This document shows positions 7,607 to 15,006 of a stretch of DNA of 64,000 nucleotides, piece after piece. How positions within the stretch are numbered: the stretch's first letter is position 1; every line of letters starts with the position of its first letter. The stretch comes from Pannonibacter carbonis (GTDB taxonomy: Bacteria > Pseudomonadota > Alphaproteobacteria > Rhizobiales > Stappiaceae): positions 124,001 to 188,000 of the forward strand of contig NZ_PUDR01000006.1 in assembly GCF_003012935.1 (NCBI RefSeq), in the 5' to 3' direction. The position numbers were made by a program, and so were the translations under genes. The notes under the pieces were generated by a model. The model searched no databases and was not told the DNA's origin. It saw only the letters and a list, made by a program, of their open reading frames with translations.

Positions 7607-8686
7607 TCACTGGTCGTAATCCACGACCACATGGTCGCTGACGGGGTAGCACTGGCAGGTCAGCACGTAGCCGCGCCGCACCTCGTAGTCCTCCAGCGCA
7701 TAGTTCGCCTCCATCTCCACCTCGCCCTCGGTGACAAGGGCACGGCAGGTGGAGCAGACCCCCGCCTTGCAGGCGTAAGGCGCATCAAGGCTTGCCCCGA
7801 GTGCGGCATCGAGCAGGCTCTGGCCCTTGCGCGGCATCTCGATCTCGCGGGTCGCCCCGTCGACCGTGATGGTGGCGTGGCAGATGTCACCGGCGGCGCG
7901 AGCAGCATCAGCTGCCTCCGCGCGCTGCTTCGCCCGTCCCGGCTGGCCGGAGGCAAACAGTTCGAACTTGATCCGGTCCTCAGGCAGCCCGTTCTCCTTC
8001 AGGGCGGCCGAGACGGCCAGCATCATCGGTTCAGGACCGCAGATGAAGGCCAAGTCGGCCTTGGCAACGTTCACCCAGGTGCCGAACAGCGTCTTGCATT
8101 TCTGCGCATCCAGCCGGCCGGAAAACAGGTCAATGTCTTGCGACTCGCTCTCCAGGATATGGATGATGTTGAGCCGTCCGAGATAGGTGTTCTTGAGATC
8201 CTCAAGCTCCTCGCGGAACATGATCGCGTTGATCGACCGGTTGCCGTAAACGAGCGTGAAGTCCGACTTTGGCTCCTCCGCCAGCACCGTCTTCAGGATG
8301 CCGAGCACCGGCGTGATGCCGGAGCCGCCGGCAAAGCCGAGATAGGATTTCGGCCGCGCCGGCTCGATCGGCGCATGGAACGTGCCCATCGGCGGCATGG
8401 CCTCAAGCACGGTGCCGGCCGTCAGCTCGTCATTGACCCAGGAAGAGAAGGCCCCGCCATCGACCCGCTTGATGCCGACCTTCAAGGCCCCCTCTCCGCG
8501 TGCGGCGCAGATGGAATAGGAGCGGCGCAGCTCTTCCCCGTCAAAGTCGCGGCGGAAGGTGAGATATTGCCCGGCAAGGAAATCGAAGGCCGCGCGGTCC
8601 TCCTCACGCGGCACCAGCGTCAGCACCACGGCGTCGCGCGTTTCGCGCCGCACCTCGGTCACGCTCAGGGGATAGAACTGCGCCAT
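7607..8686 (-). CDS. paaE: Phenylacetyl-CoA 1,2-epoxidase reductase subunit
   Basis: This 359-residue flavoprotein passes electrons from NAD(P)H to the PaaABCD oxygenase. The N-terminal FAD domain carries the RRSYSICAA flavin motif near residue 53, the NAD domain has GFAGGSGITPVLGILKTV, and the C-terminal domain is a plant-type [2Fe-2S] ferredoxin with YACKAGVCSTCRALV and a fourth cysteine in VLTCQCYP. Order and length match PaaE. It ends in DYDQ, 34 bp before the next gene of the same operon. The start at 8686 follows GGAGGAGCG. Confidence 0.93.
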   Translation of the reverse strand: MAQFYPLSVTEVRRETRDAVVLTLVPREEDRAAFDFLAGQYLTFRRDFDGEELRRSYSICAARGEGALKVGIKRVDGGAFSSWVNDELTAGTVLEAMPPMGTFHAPIEPARPKSYLGFAGGSGITPVLGILKTVLAEEPKSDFTLVYGNRSINAIMFREELEDLKNTYLGRLNIIHILESESQDIDLFSGRLDAQKCKTLFGTWVNVAKADLAFICGPEPMMLAVSAALKENGLPEDRIKFELFASGQPGRAKQRAEAADAARAAGDICHATITVDGATREIEMPRKGQSLLDAALGASLDAPYACKAGVCSTCRALVTEGEVEMEANYALEDYEVRRGYVLTCQCYPVSDHVVVDYDQ

Positions 8687-8745
8687 GTCGCGCTCCTCCT
8701 AAAGTCCGCTCGTCAGGCCTGTTGCACGGGGCCCGGCTGAGCCGG

Positions 8746-9246
8746 TCAGATGCACTTGAAGTAATCGAAGGGTTCCAGGCAGTCGCGGCAGCGGTATCCG
8801 GCCTTGCAGGGCGTGGAGCCGAAGCGGCTGACCATTTCCGTGTTGGCCGAACCGCAGCGCGGGCAGGCAACGACCGGGTTCGACAGCACGCCGCCGCCAC
8901 AGGACGAGCCTGCCACCGGCGGGGCAATGCCGTAATCCGTCAGCTTCGCCCGCCCCTCGGCGCTGATCCAGTCCGTGGTCCAGGCCGGGGACAGCTGGCG
9001 CTCGAGGCGGAGATCGGCGATGCCGTGGTCGCGCAGCGCCCTCTCGATCTCGAAGTTGATGACGCTGGTCGCCGGGCAGCCGGAATAGGTCGGCGTCACC
9101 TTCACCACCAGCGTCCCGTCCTGCCAGCGGACATCGCGGATGATGCCGAGATCGACCAGCGAGATGACCGGGATTTCCGGATCCGGCACGTCAGACAGCC
9201 AGCTCCAGATCTCCTCGACAGCAGGATGAAACGGCGCTGTTGTCAT
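8746..9246 (-). CDS. paaD: Phenylacetyl-CoA epoxidase assembly protein PaaD (DUF59 plus zinc ribbon)
   Basis: The 166-residue protein starts with a MIP18/DUF59-type domain (EIWSWLSDVPDPEIPVISLV, then TYSGCPATSVI) and ends in a four-cysteine zinc-ribbon-like region, ACPRCGSANTE followed by CKAGYRCRDC. PaaD is required for a functional epoxidase, probably for iron-sulfur or di-iron centre maturation. The ATG at 9246 begins seven bases after the paaC stop, consistent with tight coupling inside the paaABCDE block. Confidence 0.92.
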   Translation of the reverse strand: MTTAPFHPAVEEIWSWLSDVPDPEIPVISLVDLGIIRDVRWQDGTLVVKVTPTYSGCPATSVINFEIERALRDHGIADLRLERQLSPAWTTDWISAEGRAKLTDYGIAPPVAGSSCGGGVLSNPVVACPRCGSANTEMVSRFGSTPCKAGYRCRDCLEPFDYFKCI

Positions 9247-9253
9247 CGCTGCC

Positions 9254-10009
9254 TCACCAGGTCGCGGTCGGATAGGCCCGCTGCAGGAACTGCATTTCGG
9301 CCAGGATGTAGCCCAGGTGTTCGCTGTGCAGCCCGCGCTTGCCGCCCTTGTGCATGTAGCCGGAGGCCGGCTTGGCAAGGGTTGCCTGCGTCAAGGTTGC
9401 CTCCACATGGGCGTGCCAGGCGGCCGCAACGGGTTCAAGGTCAGGGGCAAGCCCTGCCTCGCAAAGCGCGGCATCGACCTCGTCCGCGATCAGCATCTCG
9501 CCCGTGTAGGGCCACAGATCGTTCAGCGCGGCCTGCATGCGGGCATGGCTTTCCGGCGTGCCGTCGCCGAGCGAGATCACCAGATCGGCGCTGCGGGCGA
9601 TGTGATAGGACACTTCCTTCAGCGCCTTTTCGGCAATCCCGGCCACGCGGCTGTCGCTGGAGGCGGTCAGCCCCTGCAGCATCGGATAGTGCCAGGCGTC
9701 AAACAAATACTGCCGCATCAGGGTGTGGCCGAAGTCGCCGTTCGGGCGTTCAGCAATCAGCAGATTGCGATAGGCTCCCTGATCGCGGCGGTAAGCCAGT
9801 TCGTCAGCAGAACGGCCCTTGCCCTCAACCTCGGCGGCAAGTCCCAGCCAGAGCTGGGTCTGGCCAACCAGATCCAGCGCGATGTTGGCAAGGCCGATGT
9901 CCTCTTCCAGCACCGGCGCATGGCCGATCCATTCCGAGGTGCGCTGCGCCAGGACAAGGCACGTGTCGCCCATCCTGAGGCACAGATCGAAAAGCGGCAG
10001 GTCGCTCAT
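9254..10009 (-). CDS. paaC: Phenylacetyl-CoA 1,2-epoxidase structural subunit PaaC
   Basis: This 251-residue, all-helical ferritin-like protein pairs with PaaA to form the epoxidase core but does not itself carry the active di-iron centre. The start MSDLPLFDLCLRMGDTCLVLAQR is followed by the family segment EWIGHAPVLEEDIGLANIALDLVGQ. Its ATG at 10009 shares one base with the paaB stop (TGATG), and a GTG one codon earlier is a less likely alternative. The C-terminus KGGKRGLHSEHLGYILAEMQF is also typical of PaaC. Confidence 0.92.
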   Translation of the reverse strand: MSDLPLFDLCLRMGDTCLVLAQRTSEWIGHAPVLEEDIGLANIALDLVGQTQLWLGLAAEVEGKGRSADELAYRRDQGAYRNLLIAERPNGDFGHTLMRQYLFDAWHYPMLQGLTASSDSRVAGIAEKALKEVSYHIARSADLVISLGDGTPESHARMQAALNDLWPYTGEMLIADEVDAALCEAGLAPDLEPVAAAWHAHVEATLTQATLAKPASGYMHKGGKRGLHSEHLGYILAEMQFLQRAYPTATW

Positions 10010-10290
10010 CACATCGCTCCGACTTCTTCGGGAATGTCAAAGAAGGTCGGATGGCGATAGGCCTTGCTGTTCGAGGGATCGAACAACGGGCCCTTGTCGC
10101 CCGGCGCGCTGGCGGCGATGTGGCGGGTTTCCACCACCCAGATGCTGACGCCCTCGTTGCGGCGGGTGTAGACATCCCGCGCCGCCATGATCGCCTTTTC
10201 GGCGTCCGGCGCATGCAGGCTGCCGACGTGACGGTGCGACAGGCCATGCTGTCCGCGGATGAAGACTTCCCAGAGCGGCCACTCGTTCAT
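10009..10290 (-). CDS. paaB: Phenylacetyl-CoA 1,2-epoxidase subunit PaaB
   Basis: This is a 93-residue small subunit that bridges PaaAC dimers in the epoxidase complex. It shows the PaaB signatures WPLWEVFIRGQHGLSHRHVGSLHA and ARDVYTRRNEGVSIWVV. Length is normal (about 93-95). A GGGAGAAACG ribosome site precedes ATG 10290, and the stop overlaps paaC. Confidence 0.93.
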   Translation of the reverse strand: MNEWPLWEVFIRGQHGLSHRHVGSLHAPDAEKAIMAARDVYTRRNEGVSIWVVETRHIAASAPGDKGPLFDPSNSKAYRHPTFFDIPEEVGAM

Positions 10291-10319
10291 GGACGTTTCT
10301 CCCTCGTATGCGCGTCGGT

Positions 10320-11312
10320 TCAGGCTGCGGCTTTTGCGGCATTCTTCTTGCGGGCATGGGCCAGCAGGCCTTCCCGGTACCAGGCGCCGTCGTCCCAGGC
10401 CTTGACCCGGGCGGCGAGCCGTTCCTTGTTGCAAGGACCGTTGCCCTTGATCACTTCGTAAAACTCGGTCCAGTCGATCTCGCCGAAGTCGTAGCCGCCC
10501 TTTTCCTCGTTCCACTTCAGGTCCGGATCAGGGATCTTCAGGCCAAGGTATTCGGCCTGCGGCACGGTCTGGTCGACGAACTTCTGGCGCAGCTCGTCAT
10601 TGGAGTTGATCTTGATCTTCCAGGCCATGGACTGGGCGGAATGCACCGAGTCCGCGTCGGAGGGCCCGAACATCATCAGCGCCGGCCACCACCAGCGATT
10701 GATTGAATCCTGCGCCATTTCCAACTGTTCCGGCGTTCCCTGCCGGCACATCTTCACCAGCGCGTCATAGCCCTGGCGCTGATGGAAGCTCTCTTCCTTG
10801 CAGATTCGGATCATCGCCCGGCTGTAGGGACCGAAGGAGCAGCGCTGCAGCGGCACCTGGTTCATGATCGCCGCGCCATCCACCAGCCAGCCGATCATGC
10901 CGACATCGGCCCAGTTCAGCGTCGGATAGTTGAAGATCGAGGAATACTTGGCCTTGCCCGAATGCAGCTGCTCCAGCAGCTCGTCACGCGACACGCCAAG
11001 CGTCTCGGCAGCGCAGTAAAGGTAAAGGCCATGCCCCGCCTCGTCCTGCACCTTGGCCAGCAGGATCGCCTTGCGCTCCAGCGTCGGCGCGCGGCTGATC
11101 CAGTTGGCTTCCGGCAGCTGGCCGACGATTTCCGAATGGGCATGCTGCGAGATCTGCCGGATCAGCGTCTTGCGGTAGCCCTCCGGCATCCATTCCTTCG
11201 GCTCGATCTTGATGCCTGCGTCGATCCGCTGCTGGAAGGCGCGCTCGTCGGCGTCCATCTCATCCAGTGTCTTCACGCTGTTGGCGTCGGTCTTCACCAT
11301 CTGTGCGTACAT
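10320..11312 (-). CDS. paaA: Phenylacetyl-CoA 1,2-epoxidase catalytic subunit PaaA
   Basis: The 330-residue catalytic oxygenase subunit carries the di-iron site that inserts one oxygen atom into phenylacetyl-CoA. The ferritin-like ligand motifs are intact: SEIVG, then [12 protein letters not shown], and [11 protein letters not shown]. The N-terminal [15 protein letters not shown] is close to that of characterised PaaA proteins. Start 11312 follows GGAGGACG. It is the second gene of the operon, 55 bp after paaJ and 29 bp before paaB. Confidence 0.95.
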   Translation of the reverse strand: MYAQMVKTDANSVKTLDEMDADERAFQQRIDAGIKIEPKEWMPEGYRKTLIRQISQHAHSEIVGQLPEANWISRAPTLERKAILLAKVQDEAGHGLYLYCAAETLGVSRDELLEQLHSGKAKYSSIFNYPTLNWADVGMIGWLVDGAAIMNQVPLQRCSFGPYSRAMIRICKEESFHQRQGYDALVKMCRQGTPEQLEMAQDSINRWWWPALMMFGPSDADSVHSAQSMAWKIKINSNDELRQKFVDQTVPQAEYLGLKIPDPDLKWNEEKGGYDFGEIDWTEFYEVIKGNGPCNKERLAARVKAWDDGAWYREGLLAHARKKNAAKAAA

Positions 11313-11367
11313 GTGCGTCCTCCAGAAGCCTGAATTGACCTTTCGGGGCCGGACTGGCCCCCTTTGC

Positions 11368-12573
11368 TCACACCCGTTCGAGGATCAGGGCGATGCCCTG
11401 CCCGACACCGATACACATGGTGCAGAGCGCATAGCGTCCCTGCACGCGCTGCAACTGATAGGCGGCCGTCGTCACCAGCCGCGCGCCGCTCATGCCGAGC
11501 GGATGGCCAAGCGCAATGGCCCCGCCGTTCGGATTGACATGGGGCGCTTCGTCGGCAAGTCCAAGCTGGCGCAGCACCGCCAGCGCCTGCGCCGCGAAAG
11601 CCTCATTCAGCTCGATTACGTCCATCTGGTCCAGCGTCAGACCCGCCTTGGCCAGAACCCGGCGCACCGCCGGCACGGGGCCGATGCCCATGACGCGCGG
11701 CTCGACACCGGCCGCTGCCATCGCGACAACCCGCGCCATCGGCGTCAGACCGTGACGGGCCACCGCTGCCTCGCTCGCCAGCATCAGCGCGGCAGCGCCA
11801 TCATTGACGCCGGAGGCATTGCCCGCCGTCACGGTCAGCTCCGGACCATTGACGCCCTTGAGCTTGGCAAGCTGCTCGGCCGTCGTGCCCGGACGCGGAT
11901 GCTCGTCAACAGCAACCAAGACGGTCTCGCCCTTGGGACGCTTCACCTCGACCGGCGCAATCTCCTGCGCAAAGAGCCCATGCGCCTGCGCAGTGGCCCA
12001 GCGGGCCTGGCTGCGGGCCGCAAAAGCGTCCTGATCCGCGCGGGATACGCCAAAATCTGCCGCAACATTCTCCGCCGTTTCCGGCATGGAGTCGATGCCG
12101 AAGGCAGCCTTCATCTTCGGGTTGACGAAGCGCCAGCCGATGGTGGTGTCGTAAATTGCGGAACTGCGGGAAAAGGCTGCATCAGCCTTCGGCATCACGA
12201 AAGGCGCCCGCGACATGCTCTCGACGCCGCCAGCCAGCACGAAATCATAGTCGCCAGCCCGGATGCCGCGTGCAGCCATGCCGACCGCATCCATGCCCGA
12301 GCCGCAGAGACGGTTGACCGTGGTGCCGGGAACCGAAACGGGCAGCCCGGCCAGCAGCCCGGCCATGCGGGCAACGTTGCGATTGTCTTCGCCGGCCTGG
12401 TTGGCACAGCCGTAAATGATGTCCTCGACCGCACTCCAGTCGAGACCCGGATGGCGGGACACGAGGGCGGCCAGCGGCGCGGCGGCCAGATCGTCGGCGC
12501 GGACGGACGACAAAGCCCCGCCATAGCGGCCAATCGGCGTGCGGACTGCGTCGCAGATAAAGGCGTCGGACAT
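11368..12573 (-). CDS. paaJ: 3-oxoadipyl-CoA / 3-oxo-5,6-dehydrosuberyl-CoA thiolase
   Basis: The 401-residue thiolase catalyses the two CoA-dependent cleavages of the phenylacetate pathway, yielding acetyl-CoA and finally succinyl-CoA. The acyl-accepting Cys90 lies in [12 protein letters not shown], His357 in [10 protein letters not shown] and the proton-shuttling Cys387 in [10 protein letters not shown], so all catalytic residues are present. PaaJ and PcaF are hard to tell apart by eye. The position as first gene of the paa operon decides the name. The start at 12573 follows a GAGGGAGGAAG site. The probable promoter and operator lie at 12668-12710. Confidence 0.9.
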   Translation of the reverse strand: MSDAFICDAVRTPIGRYGGALSSVRADDLAAAPLAALVSRHPGLDWSAVEDIIYGCANQAGEDNRNVARMAGLLAGLPVSVPGTTVNRLCGSGMDAVGMAARGIRAGDYDFVLAGGVESMSRAPFVMPKADAAFSRSSAIYDTTIGWRFVNPKMKAAFGIDSMPETAENVAADFGVSRADQDAFAARSQARWATAQAHGLFAQEIAPVEVKRPKGETVLVAVDEHPRPGTTAEQLAKLKGVNGPELTVTAGNASGVNDGAAALMLASEAAVARHGLTPMARVVAMAAAGVEPRVMGIGPVPAVRRVLAKAGLTLDQMDVIELNEAFAAQALAVLRQLGLADEAPHVNPNGGAIALGHPLGMSGARLVTTAAYQLQRVQGRYALCTMCIGVGQGIALILERV

Positions 12574-13012
12574 CCACTTCCTCCCTCAGAAGCGTCCCCA
12601 GAAACTGTCATGCGGGTCTGTTCAGACCAGCCGGCGTTCGAGAGCTGAGCCTCACCCCCAATTCATCGACCGCACGGTCACCATATGCATTCTCGCATCA
12701 CGCCGCAACAGCTATTTTGGAAATTCTTGTGACACGTTGCAGCATGGCTGTGCCCTTTTGGCCCTCCTCCAGAGCCCCCCCCTCCAAATGAACGAGGCCC
12801 GCGGACTTGAACCGGCCGTTCAGTCCACCCATCTTAGGCGTGTGGTTTCCAAGGTCAGAAACCTCCCGGACAGGCGATCCCGCTCCCCGCAACCCTCGGC
12901 GGGATTGCCTGCCTCCCTTTTCCCAAGTCTCGCTCTCAAGAAAAATACGCCGACGGCCACCCATGCCGACGCGCGTCGCGGCACGGCAGACCTGACTCAA
13001 CCGGTCTTCACG
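12574..13012. other. Regulatory gap between paaX and paaJ
   Basis: About 440 bp with no credible gene. It contains a candidate promoter and operator for the paaJ operon (see 12668-12679). A short inverted repeat, GGTTTC and GAAACC around 12844-12866, has no T-run and may be incidental. A fragment near 12803-12813 resembles a tRNA T-loop but does not fold into a tRNA. Confidence 0.5.
12668..12679. promoter_or_regulatory. Candidate TetR-family operator, site 2, just after a paaJ promoter
   Basis: GACCGCACGGTC is a perfect inverted repeat with 5-bp arms around CA and shares the pattern GACCG-NN-CGGTY with the site at 1069-1080. Immediately upstream on the minus strand, TTGCGG, a 17-bp spacer and TATGGT form a plausible sigma-70 promoter, so the site would cover the transcription start of the paaJABCDE...Z operon. 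Repression by the neighbouring TetR protein is inferred. Confidence 0.5.
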
Positions 13013-13963
13013 TCAGGATGAGACGCCCGCAAGCCGCGCCTGTCGCTCCAGCACCTCAGGCGGTGTTGCCGTCAGCGCGCCGCCAAGGCCGGCAAAGCTG
13101 GCGACATGCGCATCAGCGGCGGCACTCAGCGCAAGATAGGTTCGGGCAAACAGGGCCCTCGCCCGCTCGCCGGCCCAGTCCTCCGGCAACGCCGGCCGTG
13201 CAAGCCCCGGATCACGCAAGGCCAGGGCACGGAAGCCATGCACCAGCAACAGCCTCGCCGATAGGGCACTCAGTCCGTCCGTCAGTCGCTCCCCTTGGGC
13301 GAGCAGCTGCGCCAGCGGCGAGAACCGGGCCATGAACGCCTCGTATCCCGCTTCCAGCTCGCCAAGGTTCCAGACCCTGCGCATGGCCGCGCGCAGCGCC
13401 GCGCCGTCCGTCAGATCACCGGGCGAAACCGCAAGCCGGGCCCATCCGGCGGGCACTGGACGCTCACCGATGGCCATCGCCAGCCCGTCACCCAGGCGAA
13501 CGAAGCCTGCCGCCTCCAGCCCGGCGTCGACAGCGGCGGCATCACTTTCCGCACCGCGCAGGGCCAGGGTGAACCCAAGCTCACCTGCCCCTGCCGACAG
13601 CGTATAAAGCCGCGCTGCAGCGGCACTGAACTCGGCCCGCGCCGCATCGGTCAGGCCATAATAGCCAAGCCGCCCGACCCGGGTGCCCTCAAGCCGCCCG
13701 GTGGCGACAAGCCGCGAGGCGGCCGTGCGCACCAGCGTTTCGCTGATCCCGACCCGGGCGCAGGCCTCGATCACGTTGCCGACCCACAATGATCCACCGC
13801 GCGGCACCACCACATCGCCATACAGCGTGACGATGAAGGCCCCGGCGCGCAGAGGCCGCCGGCCAGCAAACTCCTCGACCAGACGGTCGACCGCGGCCGA
13901 CGCCGAACCCGGGGCGCCGGACGCAATTTGGGGCGTTGTGTTCATCTGCATCGGCTCGGGCAT
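13013..13963 (-). CDS. paaX: PaaX-family transcriptional regulator
   Basis: The 316-residue protein has the PaaX layout. A winged-helix N-terminal domain (AFIVTLYGDVVVPRGGSLWVGNVIEACARVGISETLVRTAASRL, about residues 40-85) is followed by a central domain with YTLSAGAGELGFTLAL and a helical C-terminal domain ending ...ERQARLAGVSS. PaaX represses phenylacetate genes and is released by phenylacetyl-CoA. It lies upstream of and parallel to the paaJ operon. The first of three in-frame ATGs (13963, 13951, 13945) was taken. None has a clear ribosome site, so the N-terminus is uncertain by up to six residues. No E. coli-type PaaX site was recognised. Confidence 0.85.
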   Translation of the reverse strand: MPEPMQMNTTPQIASGAPGSASAAVDRLVEEFAGRRPLRAGAFIVTLYGDVVVPRGGSLWVGNVIEACARVGISETLVRTAASRLVATGRLEGTRVGRLGYYGLTDAARAEFSAAAARLYTLSAGAGELGFTLALRGAESDAAAVDAGLEAAGFVRLGDGLAMAIGERPVPAGWARLAVSPGDLTDGAALRAAMRRVWNLGELEAGYEAFMARFSPLAQLLAQGERLTDGLSALSARLLLVHGFRALALRDPGLARPALPEDWAGERARALFARTYLALSAAADAHVASFAGLGGALTATPPEVLERQARLAGVSS

Positions 13964-14062
13964 GGCAACGGAGATCCGGTCATTTGCCCTTTCCTAGCCG
14001 CAGTTGGCCTCCCCGTCCATGACCCCATCACGCGGAACATCCCGCTAACTTCGCCTTAAGAC

Positions 14063-14091
14063 TTGTGGAACACAGTGAGAACGAGTAATCT
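14063..14091 (+). promoter_or_regulatory. lexA promoter
   Basis: A -35 element TTGTGG (14063-14068), a 17-bp spacer and a -10 element TAATCT (14086-14091) lie about 40 bp before the lexA start codon. The SOS box at 14068-14082 covers the spacer, so LexA would block its own transcription. Confidence 0.75.
14068..14082 (+). promoter_or_regulatory. SOS (LexA) box of lexA
   Basis: GAAC-ACAGTGA-GAAC is an exact match to the direct-repeat LexA box GAAC-N7-GAAC that is characteristic of alphaproteobacteria. It lies 51 bp before the lexA ATG and overlaps the promoter, indicating autoregulation. Confidence 0.9.
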
Positions 14092-14132
14092 GCGTTCATG
14101 ATTTGTACCGCCTCCCGCCACGGGGATTCGCC

Positions 14133-14849
14133 ATGCTGACCCGCAAGCAACACGAACTGCTCATGTTCATCCATGAGCGCCTGAAGGAAAGCGGCGTTCC
14201 GCCCTCCTTCGACGAGATGAAGGACGCGCTCGACCTCAGGTCGAAGTCCGGCATTCACCGGCTGATCACCGCGCTTGAGGAGCGTGGCTTCATCCGCCGC
14301 CTGCCCAACCGGGCCCGTGCCATGGAAGTGGTTCGCCTGCCGGACTCCATGTCTCCGGGCCTTGCTGCCCCGCGCGGCAAGGGCTTTGCCCCGTCCGTGA
14401 TCGAGGGATCGCTCGGCAAGACCCAGCCTCCCGCGCCCGCCCGTTCCGAGCCGGAGCCGGCCAGCGGCATCACCAGCATTCCGGTGATGGGCCGGATCGC
14501 GGCCGGTGTGCCGATCGAGGCGATCCAGACCCACAGCCATACCATCAACGTGCCGCAGGACATGCTGGGCCGCGGCGAGCATTTCGCGCTGGAAGTGCGC
14601 GGCGACTCGATGATCGAGGCCGGCATTCTCGACGGCGACACGGTGCTGATCCGGCGGACCGATGCGGCCGAGAGCGGTGACATTGTCGTCGCCCTTGTCG
14701 ATGACGAGGAAGCCACCCTGAAGCGCCTGCGCAAGAAGGGGGCCTCCATCGCGCTGGAAGCGGCCAACCCGGCCTACGAGACCCGTATCTTCGGCCCCGG
14801 CCGTGTGCGGGTCCAGGGCAAGCTGGTGGCATTGTTCCGCCAGTACTGA
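14133..14849 (+). CDS. lexA: LexA repressor (SOS response)
   Basis: This 238-residue repressor blocks SOS genes until it self-cleaves with RecA after DNA damage. The N-terminal winged helix ([20 protein letters not shown], then [18 protein letters not shown]) binds DNA. A linker (residues 70-110) leads to the peptidase domain with the Ala124-Gly125 cleavage bond in RIAAGVP and the Ser159 (RGDSM) and Lys197 (ATLKRL) dyad. Everything needed is intact. Its own SOS box lies upstream, and two more boxes occur at 39768-39782 and 39843-39857 in this window. The ATG at 14133 was preferred because LexA proteins start at the MLTRKQ helix. Confidence 0.96.
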   Translation: MLTRKQHELLMFIHERLKESGVPPSFDEMKDALDLRSKSGIHRLITALEERGFIRRLPNRARAMEVVRLPDSMSPGLAAPRGKGFAPSVIEGSLGKTQPPAPARSEPEPASGITSIPVMGRIAAGVPIEAIQTHSHTINVPQDMLGRGEHFALEVRGDSMIEAGILDGDTVLIRRTDAAESGDIVVALVDDEEATLKRLRKKGASIALEAANPAYETRIFGPGRVRVQGKLVALFRQY

Positions 14850-15006
14850 GCCGGCCCATGGGCGCAGCGCCGGTGCAGATTGCGAACTGGCAGATAGCCG
14901 GACGCATCCGCTGCGTGGGAAGTGCGACGGCGTTGTCGCCGGCTTTGTTGGTCGGCATCGGTTGTGGGGTTGTCAGCGCTTCGGGCGCCCCCAATGCAGC
15001 AGATCA

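Noticed and set aside
12780-12866. tRNA-like fragment (GGTTCAAGTC on the minus strand plus a GGTTTC/GAAACC stem)
   Set aside because: The T-stem pairs only three bases, and no acceptor stem or proper anticodon loop can be built.
12698-13000. 100-codon minus-strand frame between paaX and paaJ
   Set aside because: No family features and no ribosome site, and the sequence is a regulatory gap with irregular composition.
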